Source: Allodiplogaster sudhausi
Taxonomy: Eukaryota; Nematoda; Chromadorea; Rhabditida; Diplogasteridae
Reading direction: 5' to 3'
Assembly (NCBI GenBank): GCA_945643635.1
Contig: CALZFC010000243.1
Coordinates: 1,021,501-1,085,500 of the forward strand
DNA length: 64,000 nucleotides
The translations under genes and the position numbers were made by a program. The notes beneath the pieces were generated by a model. It did not search any database, was not told where the DNA came from, and worked only from the letters and a program-made list of their open reading frames with translations. Each line of letters begins with the position of its first letter. Within the stretch, counting starts at the first letter, position 1. Shown here in pieces: positions 32,194 through 45,723 of this stretch.

Positions 32194-35100
32194 CTAGGCA
32201 GCAACTGGGTCGAGAACGTATGTTCCGCCAGAGCACGCACCATTGCACAAGATGCGACCTCGTCGGAAGGAACCGCCGTGCAGGACCATTTGGCCTAGAA
32301 AAATGGGAAGATGATGTCAAAGAATTTAATGACTTGTTTAAGCAACAAGAAGAATTATGCGATCAACTTAAAACAACTAGTTTAACATGAGTGCTCATAC
32401 AAGCTTTTTTATGGAAAAGAGGGTAAGAGTGAGGAAATAAAGAGAGAGTCAGAGAGAGGGAAAGTGAGAGATGGAAAGCGAAAGCTTATGTTAAGAGAAA
32501 GAAAACGAGATAAACATATCACATACCACCGGCGGAGACAAATGAATATTTCGCAGTGACTGGCGGAGCTTCGCCTCTCATGTCGCAAAGGATCCAGCTA
32601 AGTCAAAGCAAAAGGCTGTTAATGAAAAGACATCTAAAACAACATAAATCCACTGAAAAAAAGATTCCTAGACCAATAAATACAATAGAAATCTAAGCCA
32701 CTTACCGTAGCTGCTTCTCTTCTTCGACCCGGTCGAGATTTGCTGAGATTAGAATCATCTCATCTGTGGCCGTGCGGGAGTGCAGACGAATCGCCTGCTC
32801 GCAGACACTCCATCCTTCTGAGCGAAGTTCGGCTTAAAAGGATATTTTTATTTAATATTTTTAACAAATAAAATAAAACAACATACCAGGCAAAAAGCTG
32901 AACTGGATGAAGGAAACGTTCAGATCGACTTCTGCTGGTGCCTGTTGAGCACCGCCATTTGGATGCAGCGGCTCTACCGTAACCTTCAATTTTTCGCAAG
33001 TTTATGGCTAAACGGATTTTAAAGTAAATCAACAAAAAAAAACTTCTAAAACATAAATTCGATTGATATCGTAACCTGGATATCGCTCTGCTTTCCGCTC
33101 TTTCCCTGCGAGAGAATGTAGACGTTTCCTTCGTCATTGATGCGGAAGGATTCAGTGCTGAGAGAGTTGTACTGTAAAGTAAGAAGAGGAGTAGAATGAC
33201 CAGGCATCATCGATAGAAAAAAGCAAATTTGGGTGTAAATGATTTCTCGGTTTTTTTCATTTCTGTTTTAAAATCATATAAATATAGAAGAGAAGGGTGG
33301 AAAAGATGGATATACTACGCATGTTGCCATAAAATTGTCTTCAAAGAAAACAGAAGCAGATAAATAATAGTAGTAAAAGGCGCACAAAGCGGGCGATATC
33401 ATCCGGGCTCTTGATGTGATCGCTGAGAGTAGAGCGAACAGTCGAATGGAATGCTTCCATTCGACGAACCATCTGCGACCCGCCCTCCACAGCTCGCTTT
33501 CTCTCCACAGACACAAGATGTCTGAAAAAGCTGGTTGTACATTTCAGTTAAATTAAAATGACTTGAAATTTTTTATGATTTTTTTTATTTGAAATAGAAA
33601 CAAGCTCGATAACTGACAACAATCGAGCCTTATCGCTGACTTGAACAACGCCAATTTGGCCGACAAGTCCGATACATTTGAAGTTAAAATCGCCTCTCTA
33701 AAGAAGAACAAAAATCAAGTCTTTAAATAAATAATTAAATACATATGAAGAGTAATTGGAATAAATGAGGCAACGAACCAAGATCGGAATCATCTCGCAC
33801 CTCCATTCTTGTGTGAGGTCGTTAGGGTTGAAATGTAGTAGGTAGGCAACCCACTTCTGGTTCAATCTGAACCAATAATTAATTAGTCAGATGGAAGATC
33901 GGCTTTATGAAGAAAACAGCACAGAGTTACGTTATTTGTGATGATTTTCATGCAAAACCATACAAAAATGGTTCATTCCTTATAATGGAAGCAATGAATA
34001 AATGGAAAGAACCTGTTATCGATGAAGGGAGAAGAAGAGGGATGCAAAAGAATGCAGCCGGGTCGAAGAAGGACGGAAGTGCATGCAGCGAGGACGGCAG
34101 ACGAGAAGGACTCAGACCTAGGGAAAGACAACTTTCTTTTCCATTCCACGGAATAAATGTCAATAGCTGCATTTATTCCGCAGGCGGCTTGAGGACCGGA
34201 AAGCAAAAATAGAAAGAGTAAAACAGAATTCATAATTTAGGTGCGGTAGCTCCGAGATGGCCTATATTCAGGGTGGGTCCGTAAAATAGACGGTTCTTTT
34301 TGTGTAATATGTTCCACTCGTCAACAGTCATAACTATGTTTCAAAATGTTCAAAGCTATCCAAGATACCTAACTTGAGCAGGAAGAAAGGAAGATTAAAG
34401 TGTTTTCATTCTTATCACCTTTCGTGTGGCTCGGCTACAATTGGAGGCTCGTGCCAGGCTCCAAGCTTGAGGTCGATGACATGGACGACGTGAGGCTTGG
34501 GCGAATGACCGCGACCTCGTTGCTGAAGGTGTACGAGGAGTGGAGATAGAAAGAGAGAGAGAGAGAGAGAGAGAGAAAGGGAGAAAGAGAGAGAAGATAG
34601 AAAGAAAGACAGAAAAGGGGGAATAGAGAGAGAGATAGGTGGTGGCAGAAAGATAGGAGAACAACTGAAGCTTTCCAAAAAAAAAACCAAGAGAATAATA
34701 AAAAGTCTAAGTGGCAAAAGCAAGAATACCTGAGATAAGCCACCGATGATAATCAGGAAGTGTTTGAAGACCACGGAAGAGTGGCAAAAGATGCCGGGTG
34801 CCTGCGAGTCACTCCACATCTGACAATGATAAAGGAAGCGAATCGTGTCAACTCGGCCACTATCAATATAATCATTAGACATAATCAATCAAGGACCATT
34901 GTGTTAAATAATTACATGTCATACTAGTCACTTTGAGGAATCTTTTCGTTGTAAAAAAGGCGGATATTTTCCCCCATTTTTTCTAAATTGGAGAATCCTG
35001 GTCATAAAAAGGAATCATACAGTAGAGAAACAGAAAAGAAATTATTCATTAACTTTAGCAAAATACTTGTTTCTTGCCATGCCCAACCTCAATCCACTCC

Positions 35101-36730
35101 TTTTTTGTGGTGTCGAAACGATGAATTTCGCGAGTGCACGAGCGGCCCGGCTCGTGTGGGCCGTTATTTGGATTTCCAACTAAACAATAGTCAAGAAAGT
35201 CAGGTCATCATTCATCAGAATGACCACCAAAACTGACCAATGTTTTCGACATTTACAATGTGCTAACACTATTTGGTCCGGATGGAACAATGACAAAAGC
35301 TAATTACGTTATACTTGTTTTTTTAAGAAAATATGTTACTTGAAGCAAGAGTTACTAATTACGTTATACTTGTTTTTTTAAGAAAATATGTTACTTGAAG
35401 CAAGAGTTAAAGCCTAATTGTAAGAAAAAACAAGCTTCTCATATAACTAAACATTTCTAATTACTGTAACAAATGAATGGAACTTACCGTAACGCGATCC
35501 ACCAACGAGTACGAGGAAGTCTCCCCAAGCGACCAAGGAGCATCTCGACTTGGGCATTGGATACGGAGAACTGCGCACGACCACGCGCTTCCAACGACGG
35601 CGACCCTAGTGGAAAAGAACAATCCTACTATTTCTACGTTTTGATTAGCACAGAGACAATGAACACCGCTATGATCCTTTGCTCAGGACAATTATTAGAC
35701 CTTTTACTGTAATTTCAAGAGAAAAGCAGCAAAGATAAAAGAAGATAAACAGTCTTCTAACTAACCAAGTCAAATGACCATAAGTCGTTGAATTCGGCAG
35801 TGTTCCCACTCGACGGAACTTGCCCGCCAAAGACGTAGACCTTAAGTATCTTCATAAAAACAAATATTAGTCACAAATCCTTAGAACACAAGCACAGTTT
35901 TAAAGTGTAAACCTTTCAGCTAATTCTCTGCCATCAGTATAAACGATGTAATGATGGTTATCAACAAGACAAAACCATTAGACCCAACGAAAAATGCCAC
36001 AAACAAAAAAAAAATTTAAACAACCAAAAACTGCGTATCAGAAAAACATGTCTTATAAGTACCGACACTCGAAGCTTGATTGCAAAATTTAATAGGGAGA
36101 ATGGCCGTACATAGAGACAGCATTTAAAAGGATGTGGCATCCTAACCTTTCCACTCTTTGAATGATAGCAGCTTGCGTGGAATTCGCGAGGAGACATGCC
36201 CGGCATGACGGAGGCGCAGAGGAAGCGGACGGGTTCCCTGTGGAATCAATCCATATTTTGAGAGATAATTCCATCCAAAACATACAAGCGCTCAATAGAG
36301 CTTACCAGCAGTTTGCTATTTCGAAAGGCTTACAAAAAAAGAAACCATCGAAAGTGAACGGCGGTTAAGCTGAGTCGATCCCATCTCTTGGCTGCGAGGG
36401 CCGCACGCGCTCTCCATGTCAGGCAGACGCGAGAAGCTGTTCTGAGATCGGCCAGAGCGAGGCGATCGAAAATCTAGGGAAATAAACGCGTTGCAAACAA
36501 GGTGGGCAACGTCTCCAAAGTTCTTCTCACTTACGCCCCTGATTGTGAGTCCCTGAGAGGATCGTGAAGGCATTAGGCACAAAATGCTCGTAATAAGCAA
36601 CAGTTCGTAACTAGCTATTACGTATGGTAAGGAAATTACAGAACAATTAACAGCCTTGAAAAGAAAAATAGTAGACCTCGTCAAGGACGAACTCTGGAGG
36701 GTACTTCCAATTGGTTTCGTCGACTTCCAT
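32194..36730 (-). CDS. FBXO42: F-box/Kelch-repeat protein, FBXO42-like
   Basis: Substrate receptor of an SCF ubiquitin ligase by family. Seventeen exons, 5' to 3' on the minus strand: 36730-36677, 36473-36346, 36237-36147, 35840-35766, 35605-35488, 35179-35088, 34819-34730, 34522-34419, about 34261-34013, 33866-33779, 33697-33618, 33521-33386, 33171-33076, 32983-32887, 32832-32706, 32597-32527, 32294-32194, about 598 codons; every junction keeps frame. The F-box spans the first intron (YPPEFVLDE then IFDRLALADLRTASRVC). Kelch repeats follow, for example VYVFGGQVPSSGNTAEFNDL, FLVLVGGS and FLIIIGGLSQ. The C-terminus LRWILCDMRGEAPP with MVLHGG resembles the conserved FBXO42 tail. Exon 34261-34013 contains an in-frame TAA at 34239-34237 just after its start, so either the exon edge is wrong, the base is an error, or the gene is disabled. 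A likely spliced-leader acceptor is at 36741-36740. Confidence 0.8.
34540..34640 (+). repeat. GA-rich tract in an F-box/Kelch intron
   Basis: Purine-rich on the + strand, hence pyrimidine-rich on the transcribed sense strand, just upstream of the acceptor of exon 34522-34419. Confidence 0.8.
35301..35409 (+). repeat. Tandem direct repeat, two 55-base units
   Basis: Two adjacent copies of a unit starting taattacgttatacttgttt and ending gcaagagtta lie in an intron of the F-box/Kelch gene and are essentially identical. Confidence 0.9.
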
Positions 36731-36741
36731 GACGAATACCT

Positions 36742-38179
36742 GGAAAAGGCAATGATGAGACTGCTTTAGGAAACATAAATAAATTTTATCTTGGACTATG
36801 CATCAAAGAAAAAGAAAAATGAATCTAACGGGGCGCGCTGTCAGTGCTGGCATGCATGTTGACCGGATTGATCACAAATGACACATTTTGACTACCGTAT
36901 CTACCTAATTCACGGTTATGGCAGCACCTTACAACAAACAACGGATGCACACCGGAATTGAATTCTGTATGTATGTAAGTACATGTGTATACCTTCTGTT
37001 TGTGATTCTCTCTCTTCTATCTCCGTCTCTCTTACTCTCATTATAATCCGATTGTTCTATTTTTAAGGAAAATTGTAAACGATCGCAGAAAAGTTGCCTG
37101 TATTTGCATCGAATCTTAAGTATGCGCATACATTTTGAACAAACGCCAGATATAGGCGCTAAAAATTAAAAGACAAATTATGAGTGCATTTATTCATAGC
37201 GAGAAATAAGAATAACCGGCGTCGGCAACTGGATTCGTACGAAGATCCAGTCAACACCAAGGTGGATCGTTCCGAAAGAAGTGATGAGATGCAAAGGATT
37301 TCTTTTTTTCCACAACTCATTCATTCAGACATTATAACTTCAATGTAAAGTCATAAATGAATTCAAGGAAGCTCCTAATATCATTCAATATGCATATATG
37401 TAATTTCTATTTTTCTTACGTTATAATTATGTTTTATGGCATCACATTCATGCGTGTACAAATGACAATACATTTTAAGTTCACATATTAGAAGCATTCA
37501 TTGTATCTTTTGTATGTGTACTCCTCGGGAACCCCCGAAGAGGGGAGCCAAAAACTTTTGGTTCAAGACGCAGCTTGCGCTGGCCGGAATCACAAGCATA
37601 CCTTGAGTAACTGGGTTAAAAACCGGCGATTGCGTGCGACAGCTGTACCATTCTAAGGAAAAGAACCGACAATTGACGGGTACAAAGCCAGTTCTTTGCT
37701 CTCTAGTCGCTCTCTTCCCTTTCTCTTAAGGTTGGACGCATCTGCCCTCCAACAATTTCATTGGGGCTTTGTGCCATACGGAATCTTGGCATAAGGCATT
37801 TACACATGCGTTTATTTGTTTGTATGTGTTGTATATGTGAATTTATTTATTTATTTCTTTATTCGTACATCAATTTAAGATGTGACAACATATTCAAATA
37901 AATTTAATAGCATGTCGTGCTAGCAGTGCAGACTAAATGAAAGAAGGGGAAGGGGTGAAGGGAATGGCTGAATAATGTACATATTTGTGTATAAAAATTG
38001 TTGATGCTATCAAAGAATATGAGCCCACTGAATGAGAGTCAGAGTCATTGCCCCTTTCAGTGATCATATAACAAATGAGAGCCAAGAGAAGCAGAGAAGT
38101 AAGAAATCAAAGAGGTCAAGCACAGAATTATTCATGCCATTAAATGAGTGTTTGGATAATTAGGGAAGGCATTCACAGG
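36742..38179. other. Intergenic; holds dispersed repeat copy 2
   Basis: No exon recognised. The dispersed repeat related to 23663-23842 is at about 37524-37715. Confidence 0.5.
37524..37715 (+). repeat. Dispersed repeat, copy 2
   Basis: Starts cgggaacccccgaagagggg, contains ttggttcaagacgcagcttg and cataccttgagtaactgggt, and ends near ctagtcgctct. It shares the middle part with 52779-52880 and the flanks with 23663-23842. Confidence 0.65.
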
Positions 38180-39396
38180 TCGCACCTAATAACTTGCGCA
38201 ATTAGACATTTGTAATGAACATTAGCAAGGTATAATGAGAAGGTGTGAAAAAGCGCTGAAGGTGAGCGGCCGAAGAGATATTTAAACAATTCAATTTCAC
38301 TTATTCTTCACTTCGGATCTCTGGGACCATCTTATTCACTCACTCCTTTGTTTATTTTACAAATTATATTCTGCTTTCAAGACAATTGTTTTTTTCTTCA
38401 TTTTTATGTTCGCGATTAGTTTTCTCCCTTTCTCCCTCCTGTTCAATCCACAAGTTCTTTTCTATCTCTCTTTTCTCTCGTCTCCTCCCTCTCTCTCTCT
38501 CCCTCCTACTCTCCCTCTCTATCCCTCATGTTCTGTCTCTGTCTCTCTATGTCCCCCTCTCTCTCATGCTTTACGCGTTCTATTCTCCTCCACTTATCAG
38601 CCGCATACTCAGATATGCGTTAGATATTATCCGAAAATTTCTTTTAACATAAGGGCCCTTATTTTGCAGAGTAACTCGACTGCCTGCATATACCAGGCCC
38701 TTCTTCTCTCGCGTCACATACACTGACGACGAGATTCTCTTTCTCGAGTGAACTATAAGTAAGAAAGAAGAAACGCAAATTCGGAAAGTTGTGTTGAAGT
38801 AGTAGTAGGTAAGGACTTTGGAAATTCGTACTACAAGTATATTTTTAATATTTAATAATTATTAATTACATATTCTTGAATTTCCTTTATAAAATATTGC
38901 TTTGCAGAAGTGAACTGTCGTCATTCTTCTGCGAAACATGAATGTTGGTTGAGACTTCTGCAACGGCACTCGAATGATCGTCGATGAGAGGAGACCACAC
39001 TTCATCCGCTGCAGCAGCCTTCTCTCCACATCCTTCACCGGAGAAGAAACGTTCATTGAAAAGTGCCTCCTCTCTCCTGCAAACATCAAGAAGGATCGAC
39101 AGCATTACACACGATTCCAGTTTCATCTGCGGCTCGCATACGCCATTACCTTCAACAAGGTTGAGCAAATAACTTAATTGTTAAAGAGACAACGTTCACT
39201 TTGGTTCCAGAACCAAGGCCAGACGTTCGAGAGAGTGGGAATCATTCTGAACAACAATGTCTTCGCACACGGACAACTGTACGTGGCAATGTCGCGCTGC
39301 ACGAGTGGCATGAACGTCAGACTTTACACGTACGACAAAGTGCACTGGCTAGTGGACAAGAAGGATAACAACGCCCTTCTTATTGACTGCACATGA
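38180..39396 (+). mobile_element. Helitron remnant 2 (PIF1-like helicase C-terminus, internally deleted)
   Basis: The first part (38180-38760) matches Helitron remnant 1 in inverted orientation, including gtcacatacactgacgacga. The final reading frame (39178-39396) ends in [20 protein letters not shown] followed by [13 protein letters not shown], the C-terminal QGQT...GQLYVA.SR signature of Helitron/PIF1 helicases, and stops at 39396. The Rep core and most of the helicase are missing between these parts, so it is a non-autonomous derivative or relic. Confidence 0.75.
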
Positions 39397-40380
39397 ATTA
39401 ATAAAGACATTTATTCCTTAAGCTTGCATCTCAGTTGTTTCACAATCATCTGATTTAACAAAACAAGTAGACCTTTGAGAGGGTACATACATACATAGAA
39501 GGGATGTAGCGCTTCCACCCAGAGAAGATGGCTGTAGCAGATCGATGTGCAAGATGAAGTGTGAAACTATTTAGCGCAGTGAAATTCAGTGAGATAGCTT
39601 TAATAACTTAGGGACAAAAAAGACATGGAGAAGTAAACTATGTAGAACAGGCCTTACAGGAGGGTAACAAGTGTAGCAAGAGTCTGCTGCTCTTGCTGTC
39701 ACTTGTTCATGTTGAACTCCTTGCAGTTACATTCTCATGTCGAACTACACAAATCAACCAGAATCCAACAGCCAGCTTAAGGGAGGCAAAAAAAAATCAA
39801 TCTTGAAGTCTTTTGCCTGACGGCGGGACCTTGTATTTCACAATCAGAGAGTCGCGACTACAACGGTAGGGAAAATATATTTTTTTAAAATTCTGAATCA
39901 TCCTCTCTGAATCTGGAAAAAATATGAAGATGATCTTCCTCTCCGCATAGATTTCCATATTGAATGAACGTCAAATCTAACATCGATAATAAGTCCGTGC
40001 TTTCCTATGCACTCATTTACATGCGAAAGTACACTGAAGAAAGTGCAATGTCGATTTCACAGAATCGTCAACATTCATGCCATTTCACCTCACTCTCGTC
40101 GTCCTACCTGGCTGGTTCTCTTTAGCCGGCTTGTATGTACATACATATGTATAGATATTTATCTCCCTTGCTCACATCCGTGGGGTTTTGCTCCTATAAC
40201 TATTATTATTTTTTTAAATAAGCGGACCTTTGTAAAACTTTATTTAGTTTTTTATAACCATAAGAATAAATACAAGAGAATTGAAATGTTTCGAGTAAAC
40301 TTTATCTTTAAGTATTCAGGGTTATTAAATTCGCTTGCAGTTGCTTTCACAAAGGATGAGCGCTTCGATGACACGTAAGA
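39397..40380. other. No gene recognised; may include the Helitron 3' end
   Basis: No exon was seen. A CTRR terminus with a preceding hairpin, expected at a Helitron 3' end, was not identified by eye. Confidence 0.35.
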
Positions 40381-43300
40381 CTTCTCCGCTGCTCTCTACC
40401 TTCTTTCTCTCCACTCCCTCCCTATACTCTCTCCGTCCGCTCTCTCCGTCTAGAACCCTCTCGCCCACTTCTTTCGCATAAACAACTACCTTAGTTTCGT
40501 CAAGGTTTCGAAAAGGCATAGTCTCTAGTGATTGTTGAACTAATTTGTGGAAAATGTAGAAATCAGTAGCATGTTTGGGTTGTTTTTTTAAAATTCTAAC
40601 TGTGGCCGAGTCGCTTTTCTTTTCAATGCAGGCTTCATCTCATTTTATTCTTCATTTCATTCCTAAGTGTATTGTCTACGGCCAATTCGAATGCATCTTT
40701 GTTCGTTCGCACGATGGGACTTTGCTGCTTTCGTTTGAAATTCGAACGCAAAGACCGGCAGTGAGAACGGTCGGGATGAGAGTTCATAAATTACGCAGTT
40801 CGAAACGTCATGATATGATTAGAGAAAGAGAGAGGAGGGGAGGGGGGAGGGAGTGAGTGAGAATAGATGACTGAAATCTTCCATTGTCCTCAATGAAAAA
40901 AGAAATGATACCGGTTTGAAGAGGTGTCATTATCCTTGTTCGCTAAGTACACGAGTATATTTGGAAAAAGAGGTTCTCTTTTCGTTCTGCTTTCGATTTT
41001 CCCATTTCTTTAAAATAACCTGTTAGTGCTCGAACTCTCTCCTTTCATAGTTAGCGTTATAAATAGGATATTCTGTTATTCAAAATACTAGGTATAACAC
41101 TTCACTTATAAGAAAGAACAATAAAAAGTGGGAAGTAGTTATATAATCATGCCAACTGGAGCATCGTCGATAAATTGTTCGGGTGCTCTCTCTACGATGA
41201 TGTTCCTCGCCTATCACAGTTCTCATCCTCAACATTTTCGATCCACTTTTTATGGGTAACATGGCAGAATAGCAAGAGCCTTGAAACTTACCGCGTCCGC
41301 TATTGCCATATGTATGTATGTATGTATGTAGTACACATTGAAACCTCGCCGTTGAGAGGTACTGTAAGTATGCAGTTTCGTCTCATAGAACACAGAGAAA
41401 CTTTATTCTCTAATAATTTTTGCTACATTGCTGGCATTAGTTCATTTACATCGCCGCTTATCGATGTTACAGGAACAAAAGAAAAATGTAACTTGAAAAT
41501 GAAAATTTCGTGGAATGGTCGACGAGCCTTCAGCTCTCTTTGTCGTGTTAGTCAACTCCTCACAATCAGAGCTCTGTACTTCGACCAACATTACATACTG
41601 TAAAGATCGATGTAGATACATAGCTGCAAGGACTAACGACAAAACTTACGACGGAAAATCTTCAAAACTTCACTGAATCGGGAACAAATTACGCTGAAGT
41701 TTCAACTGTTTTTGTTCCACTCTATTTAATATGTGACAGCACAAAATACATATGAATGTATATGAAAGAATGTGTCTAGAAATGCGAATAATGAAAGAGA
41801 GATTTTGAGGGGGGGGGGGGTATTGACTCACTTGTGAGAAAGTGTATTCTCGGTTGAAACGCACTTTGCCCAAGAACGAGTTTACGGAAATACTATACGG
41901 GCACTCTAATCAAATTGGCCTGGCCAATGATAAATGCACCTAGAATATGTTTAGAAATGGCCTAATAATGAATGATGCTAAAGCTTTCATTGATACATCT
42001 TCCATGTGTCGTCTGAAAACCTCCGAATTATTCTGCCGCTTGATTAATCATATTTTTTCTGTCATTTAACGGAGTCAAAGACATACAAATAGACCATGGC
42101 TGTATATCCACGACATGTCATTTGCACAACGTATAAAAATTAATTGTGGTTGAACTCAACCAGTCAATCGACAGGTAAAAATGCTCTCTTCGGGAGAGCA
42201 AGTGATTAGGATATGAAACCGCATGATGGGTGAGACCAAAAATTTCTTTTTTTTTATTATATTCTGACCATCAACGTGCTCTAATTATCTTCTTTCTTCT
42301 CTCTTCACTGTCCTTTATCGCTGCCCTAAATATCTCTTCCCATTCGTCTTCTTCTTCTCTTTCTCCCTCCTCTCTCCCCATTCATCCTCGCTCTCTCGCT
42401 CTCTCTCTCTCTCCGTCTGTGTCTCTCTCTTTCTCACTCTCTCTTCACGCTCTCATCTTCATATCAACGGTCAATTGCTGCACGTGAAGAAAATCTTTTA
42501 TTCGATGAACTGCTTTAAATTCACGTGCTCGATGAACATGAATTGGAGGAGATGCAGAATTTTTTTTCATCCCTCCTTGGTGGGGGTTCGGGCAACCAGT
42601 GTACTTTCCAATCATAGTAAATGATGAATTGTATTTATAAAGATTTTTTTTATTACATAGGTCCTTTTCTCGGAATTACCTCTCTACAGAATTACTGTCC
42701 GCTTGGAGTCTTTTTCTTCGCTTTCTCTCTCTCTCCTTCTCTCTCTTTGCTTTCTTCTCTACTACCTCCTCGCTTTAACACTCTCTTAGTCTGCACTTCT
42801 GTCCATCTCACTCTCACAGTGCTGACCTCCTTGCTTGTTTAACGTGAAACTGTCTCTGGATGCCAGGCTGCTACGCTGACAGATATAACAAGTTTTTCAG
42901 CACTGCGAGCAGGCGACGAAGAGGTGTGTAGGATAATTTAGACTTGCATGATATCTTCTCTCGATGATCTAATGGAACGGCCTCACTTACAGTGTGAACA
43001 TCACTCCTCCCTCTCCCCCACAGGAGACTAAACTCCATATAACACTTTGGCCGCATAACACTTTCAAACAAATTCTGACAGTACGAAAGTAGGACAACCG
43101 GAAATCATAAAGGGGAAAGCTGGAAGGCGAGAGAAACAGTTACTATAAAAAAAAATTTTTTTTTTCGTAGCGGCTCATATTTGAATACTCGCCATCCCGC
43201 CTCTTGCCGGTCCAGTCAAAACAAAAGTACACTTGTATGATTATCAAGCACTGATCATTTTTCTCATCCAGCCATGTACTACCCGTGTGACCCACTTCTA

Positions 43301-43514
43301 AATGTTCGTTCATTTCATGATTCGGAGCATTATCATCTTCTTTTATGATCTCTTATGCCTGTCAAACATGCAGCCAAGATCTCAAAAGAGCAGGAGCAGT
43401 CTGTGGTATTCGGGAGACTTGCGCGGATCAAGTGCACGGATGCCAACGTCAGGAAACTCCTCGATCTCTTTCTTCTTCTTTTTTTTCTCACTCTCTCGTA
43501 CTCTCTTCCCCTAG

Positions 43515-43580
<66 letters not shown>

Positions 43581-43620
43581 CCAACTCTCTTTTCTACCGC
43601 CCAAGATCGAGTTAAATTGC
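40380..43620 (+). repeat. Segmental tandem duplication, unit A
   Basis: Shares ordered blocks with unit B. These include an about 230-base block (40607-40835 versus 44780-45010) starting gagtcgcttttctttt, a ccttttct(c/g)gga block (42660 versus 45623), the tgatctaatggaacg block (42966 versus 45878), and a cysteine-exon block (43364-43470 versus 46988-47080). CT/GA runs differ strongly in length between units. Unit A ends in a CT then TA microsatellite (43500-43579) and lacks the second C6 exon. Confidence 0.75.
43500..43579 (+). repeat. CT then TA dinucleotide microsatellite
   Basis: A CT run passes into a (TA)n run of about 22 units. Confidence 0.95.
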
Positions 43621-44059
43621 ATCGATGCATCGTAATATCCTTGAAAATTGAAGGGTGGGCAGTGCTCTATTTATTAATTTTTTCATTAAACATAACTGAG
43701 CTGTAACGATGTCAAAGACAAGCAGCCTCTCTCCGCTCTTCTTGAAGGGCGTCGTCTTCTTGAAGGGGGGAAATGATGGTCGCCGCAGTCTTTTATTGAT
43801 GCCAGAGGGGTGGTGTCTAGCGGTGACCTGCGGTGTGCTATAAGATACGTCGTATTTATTAAAGTACATATAAACTTTGTTAAAAATCGTAAATATTTTT
43901 TTCATTGTCATTTCGAGATCGATGTACTTATGGTAGGATATGAAGTCAAGTTTAGCCGCCCCCTTCGCACCATAACTTAGGCCACCAATAAGATTAACGA
44001 CCTCAAGAAAGATTTTCAAGTTTTCCTGACAGAATGTTTTGTGAACAGTTCGTGCTGAC

Positions 44060-45044
44060 TTTGCTTGTTTAAGGTGAAACAGTCGTGATGAGGGTTCATA
44101 AATTACGCAGGCCGACACGTCATGATATGACTGGTGAAAGAAAGAAAGAAAGAAGGAAAGACAGAGAGGAGAGGAGAGAGAGCAAAGATGATAGAAATAT
44201 CCCATAGTCCGGAAAGAAAAAAACTAGAAATAAGACAGGTTTGAAGAGGTGTCATTATCCTTGTTCGTTAAGTTCTCGAGTGAATTTGGAAAAGGAGGTT
44301 CTCTTTTCGTTCTGCTTTCGTTTCTCCAAATTCATCAAAATATCCTGTGAGTGCTCAATTTCGATTTATAAATGGGATATTCTTTTATTCAATTTGTTAA
44401 CCATAAAACTTCACTTATGTTAGAAGAAGGAACAATAAAAAGTAGGAAGTGGTTATACATATTGAAGCATCATCAGGACATTGTCATAAATGATGACTTT
44501 CTCTTTATCTTCATGTTCTCTCTCGCTCTCTCTCTCTCTCTCTCTTTACGATGATACGGTACTCATCCTCAACATCTCTGTCAGCATTTCCATCCCTCTT
44601 CTCTCTCCGTCCACTCTCTCCCTCTACAACACTCACACCCACTTCTCTCACATCAACTTCTCTCACAACAACTAGTATCAATTCGTCAAGGTTTCGAAAA
44701 GGCATAATATCCAGTGCTGGTTGAACTAATTTGTGGACAATGTAGAAAAATTTAGAATTTTTGGATTGTTTTTGAATTGTAACGCCGAGTCGCTTTTCTT
44801 TGTCAAAGCAGCCTTCATCTCATTTTAGTCTTCATTTCATTCCTAGCCAAATGTTTTGTGGACGGCCAATTCGAATGCATCTTTGTTCGTTCGCACGATG
44901 GGACTTTGCTGCTTTCGTTTGAAAATCGAACGCAAAGTCCGAGAGTGAGAACGGTCGGGATGAGAGTTCATAAATTACGCAGTTCGAAACGTCATGATAT
45001 GATTAGAGAAAGAGAGAGAGAGAGAGGGAGAGAAATAGGGAAGG

Positions 45045-45082
<38 letters not shown>

Positions 45083-45683
45083 GAGGGGGGAGAGAGAGAG
45101 AGAGGGAGAGAAATAGGGAGGGGAGGGAGAGAGAGAGAGAGGAGGAGGAGGGGGGAGAGAGAGAGAGCGAAAAGAATTCTCCCATTGTCCTCGATGAAGA
45201 AAGAAATGAGACATGTTTGAAGGGGTGTTATTATTCTTGTCCGCTAAGATCAAGAGTCAATTTGGAAAAGGAGGTTCTCTTTTCCCTTTTGTTTCGTTTC
45301 TCCCATTTCGCTAAAATAACCTGTGAGTGCTCAAACTCTCTCCTTTCACTATAGATTTGTAAATTGGATATTCTTTTATTCAATTTGTTTCATAAAACTT
45401 CAAGTACAAGGAGGAAGAAAAAGAAGTGGGAAGTGGTAATACATATTATCATGCCAACTGGAGCATCATCGGGACATGGCCACAAATGATGGCTTTCTCT
45501 TCATCGTTCGTGTACTCTCTCTCTCTCTCTCTCTCTCTACGATGCTACAGTATTCATCCTCAAAATCTCTGTCAACATTTCCGTCCACTTTTTTTAAGGT
45601 AAAATGGCACCGAAAAGATTAGGTCCTTTTCTGGGAAGTCCTTCTCTACCATAGGTACAGTCCGCATGGAGCTTTCTTCTTAT

Positions 45684-45723
<40 letters not shown>

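Noticed and set aside
33948..34233. Separate secreted protein starting at the ATG at 34233
   Set aside because: The MNSVLLFLFLL start looks like a signal peptide, but the frame continues into Kelch-like and FBXO42-like sequence in phase with the next exon, so it belongs to the F-box/Kelch gene.
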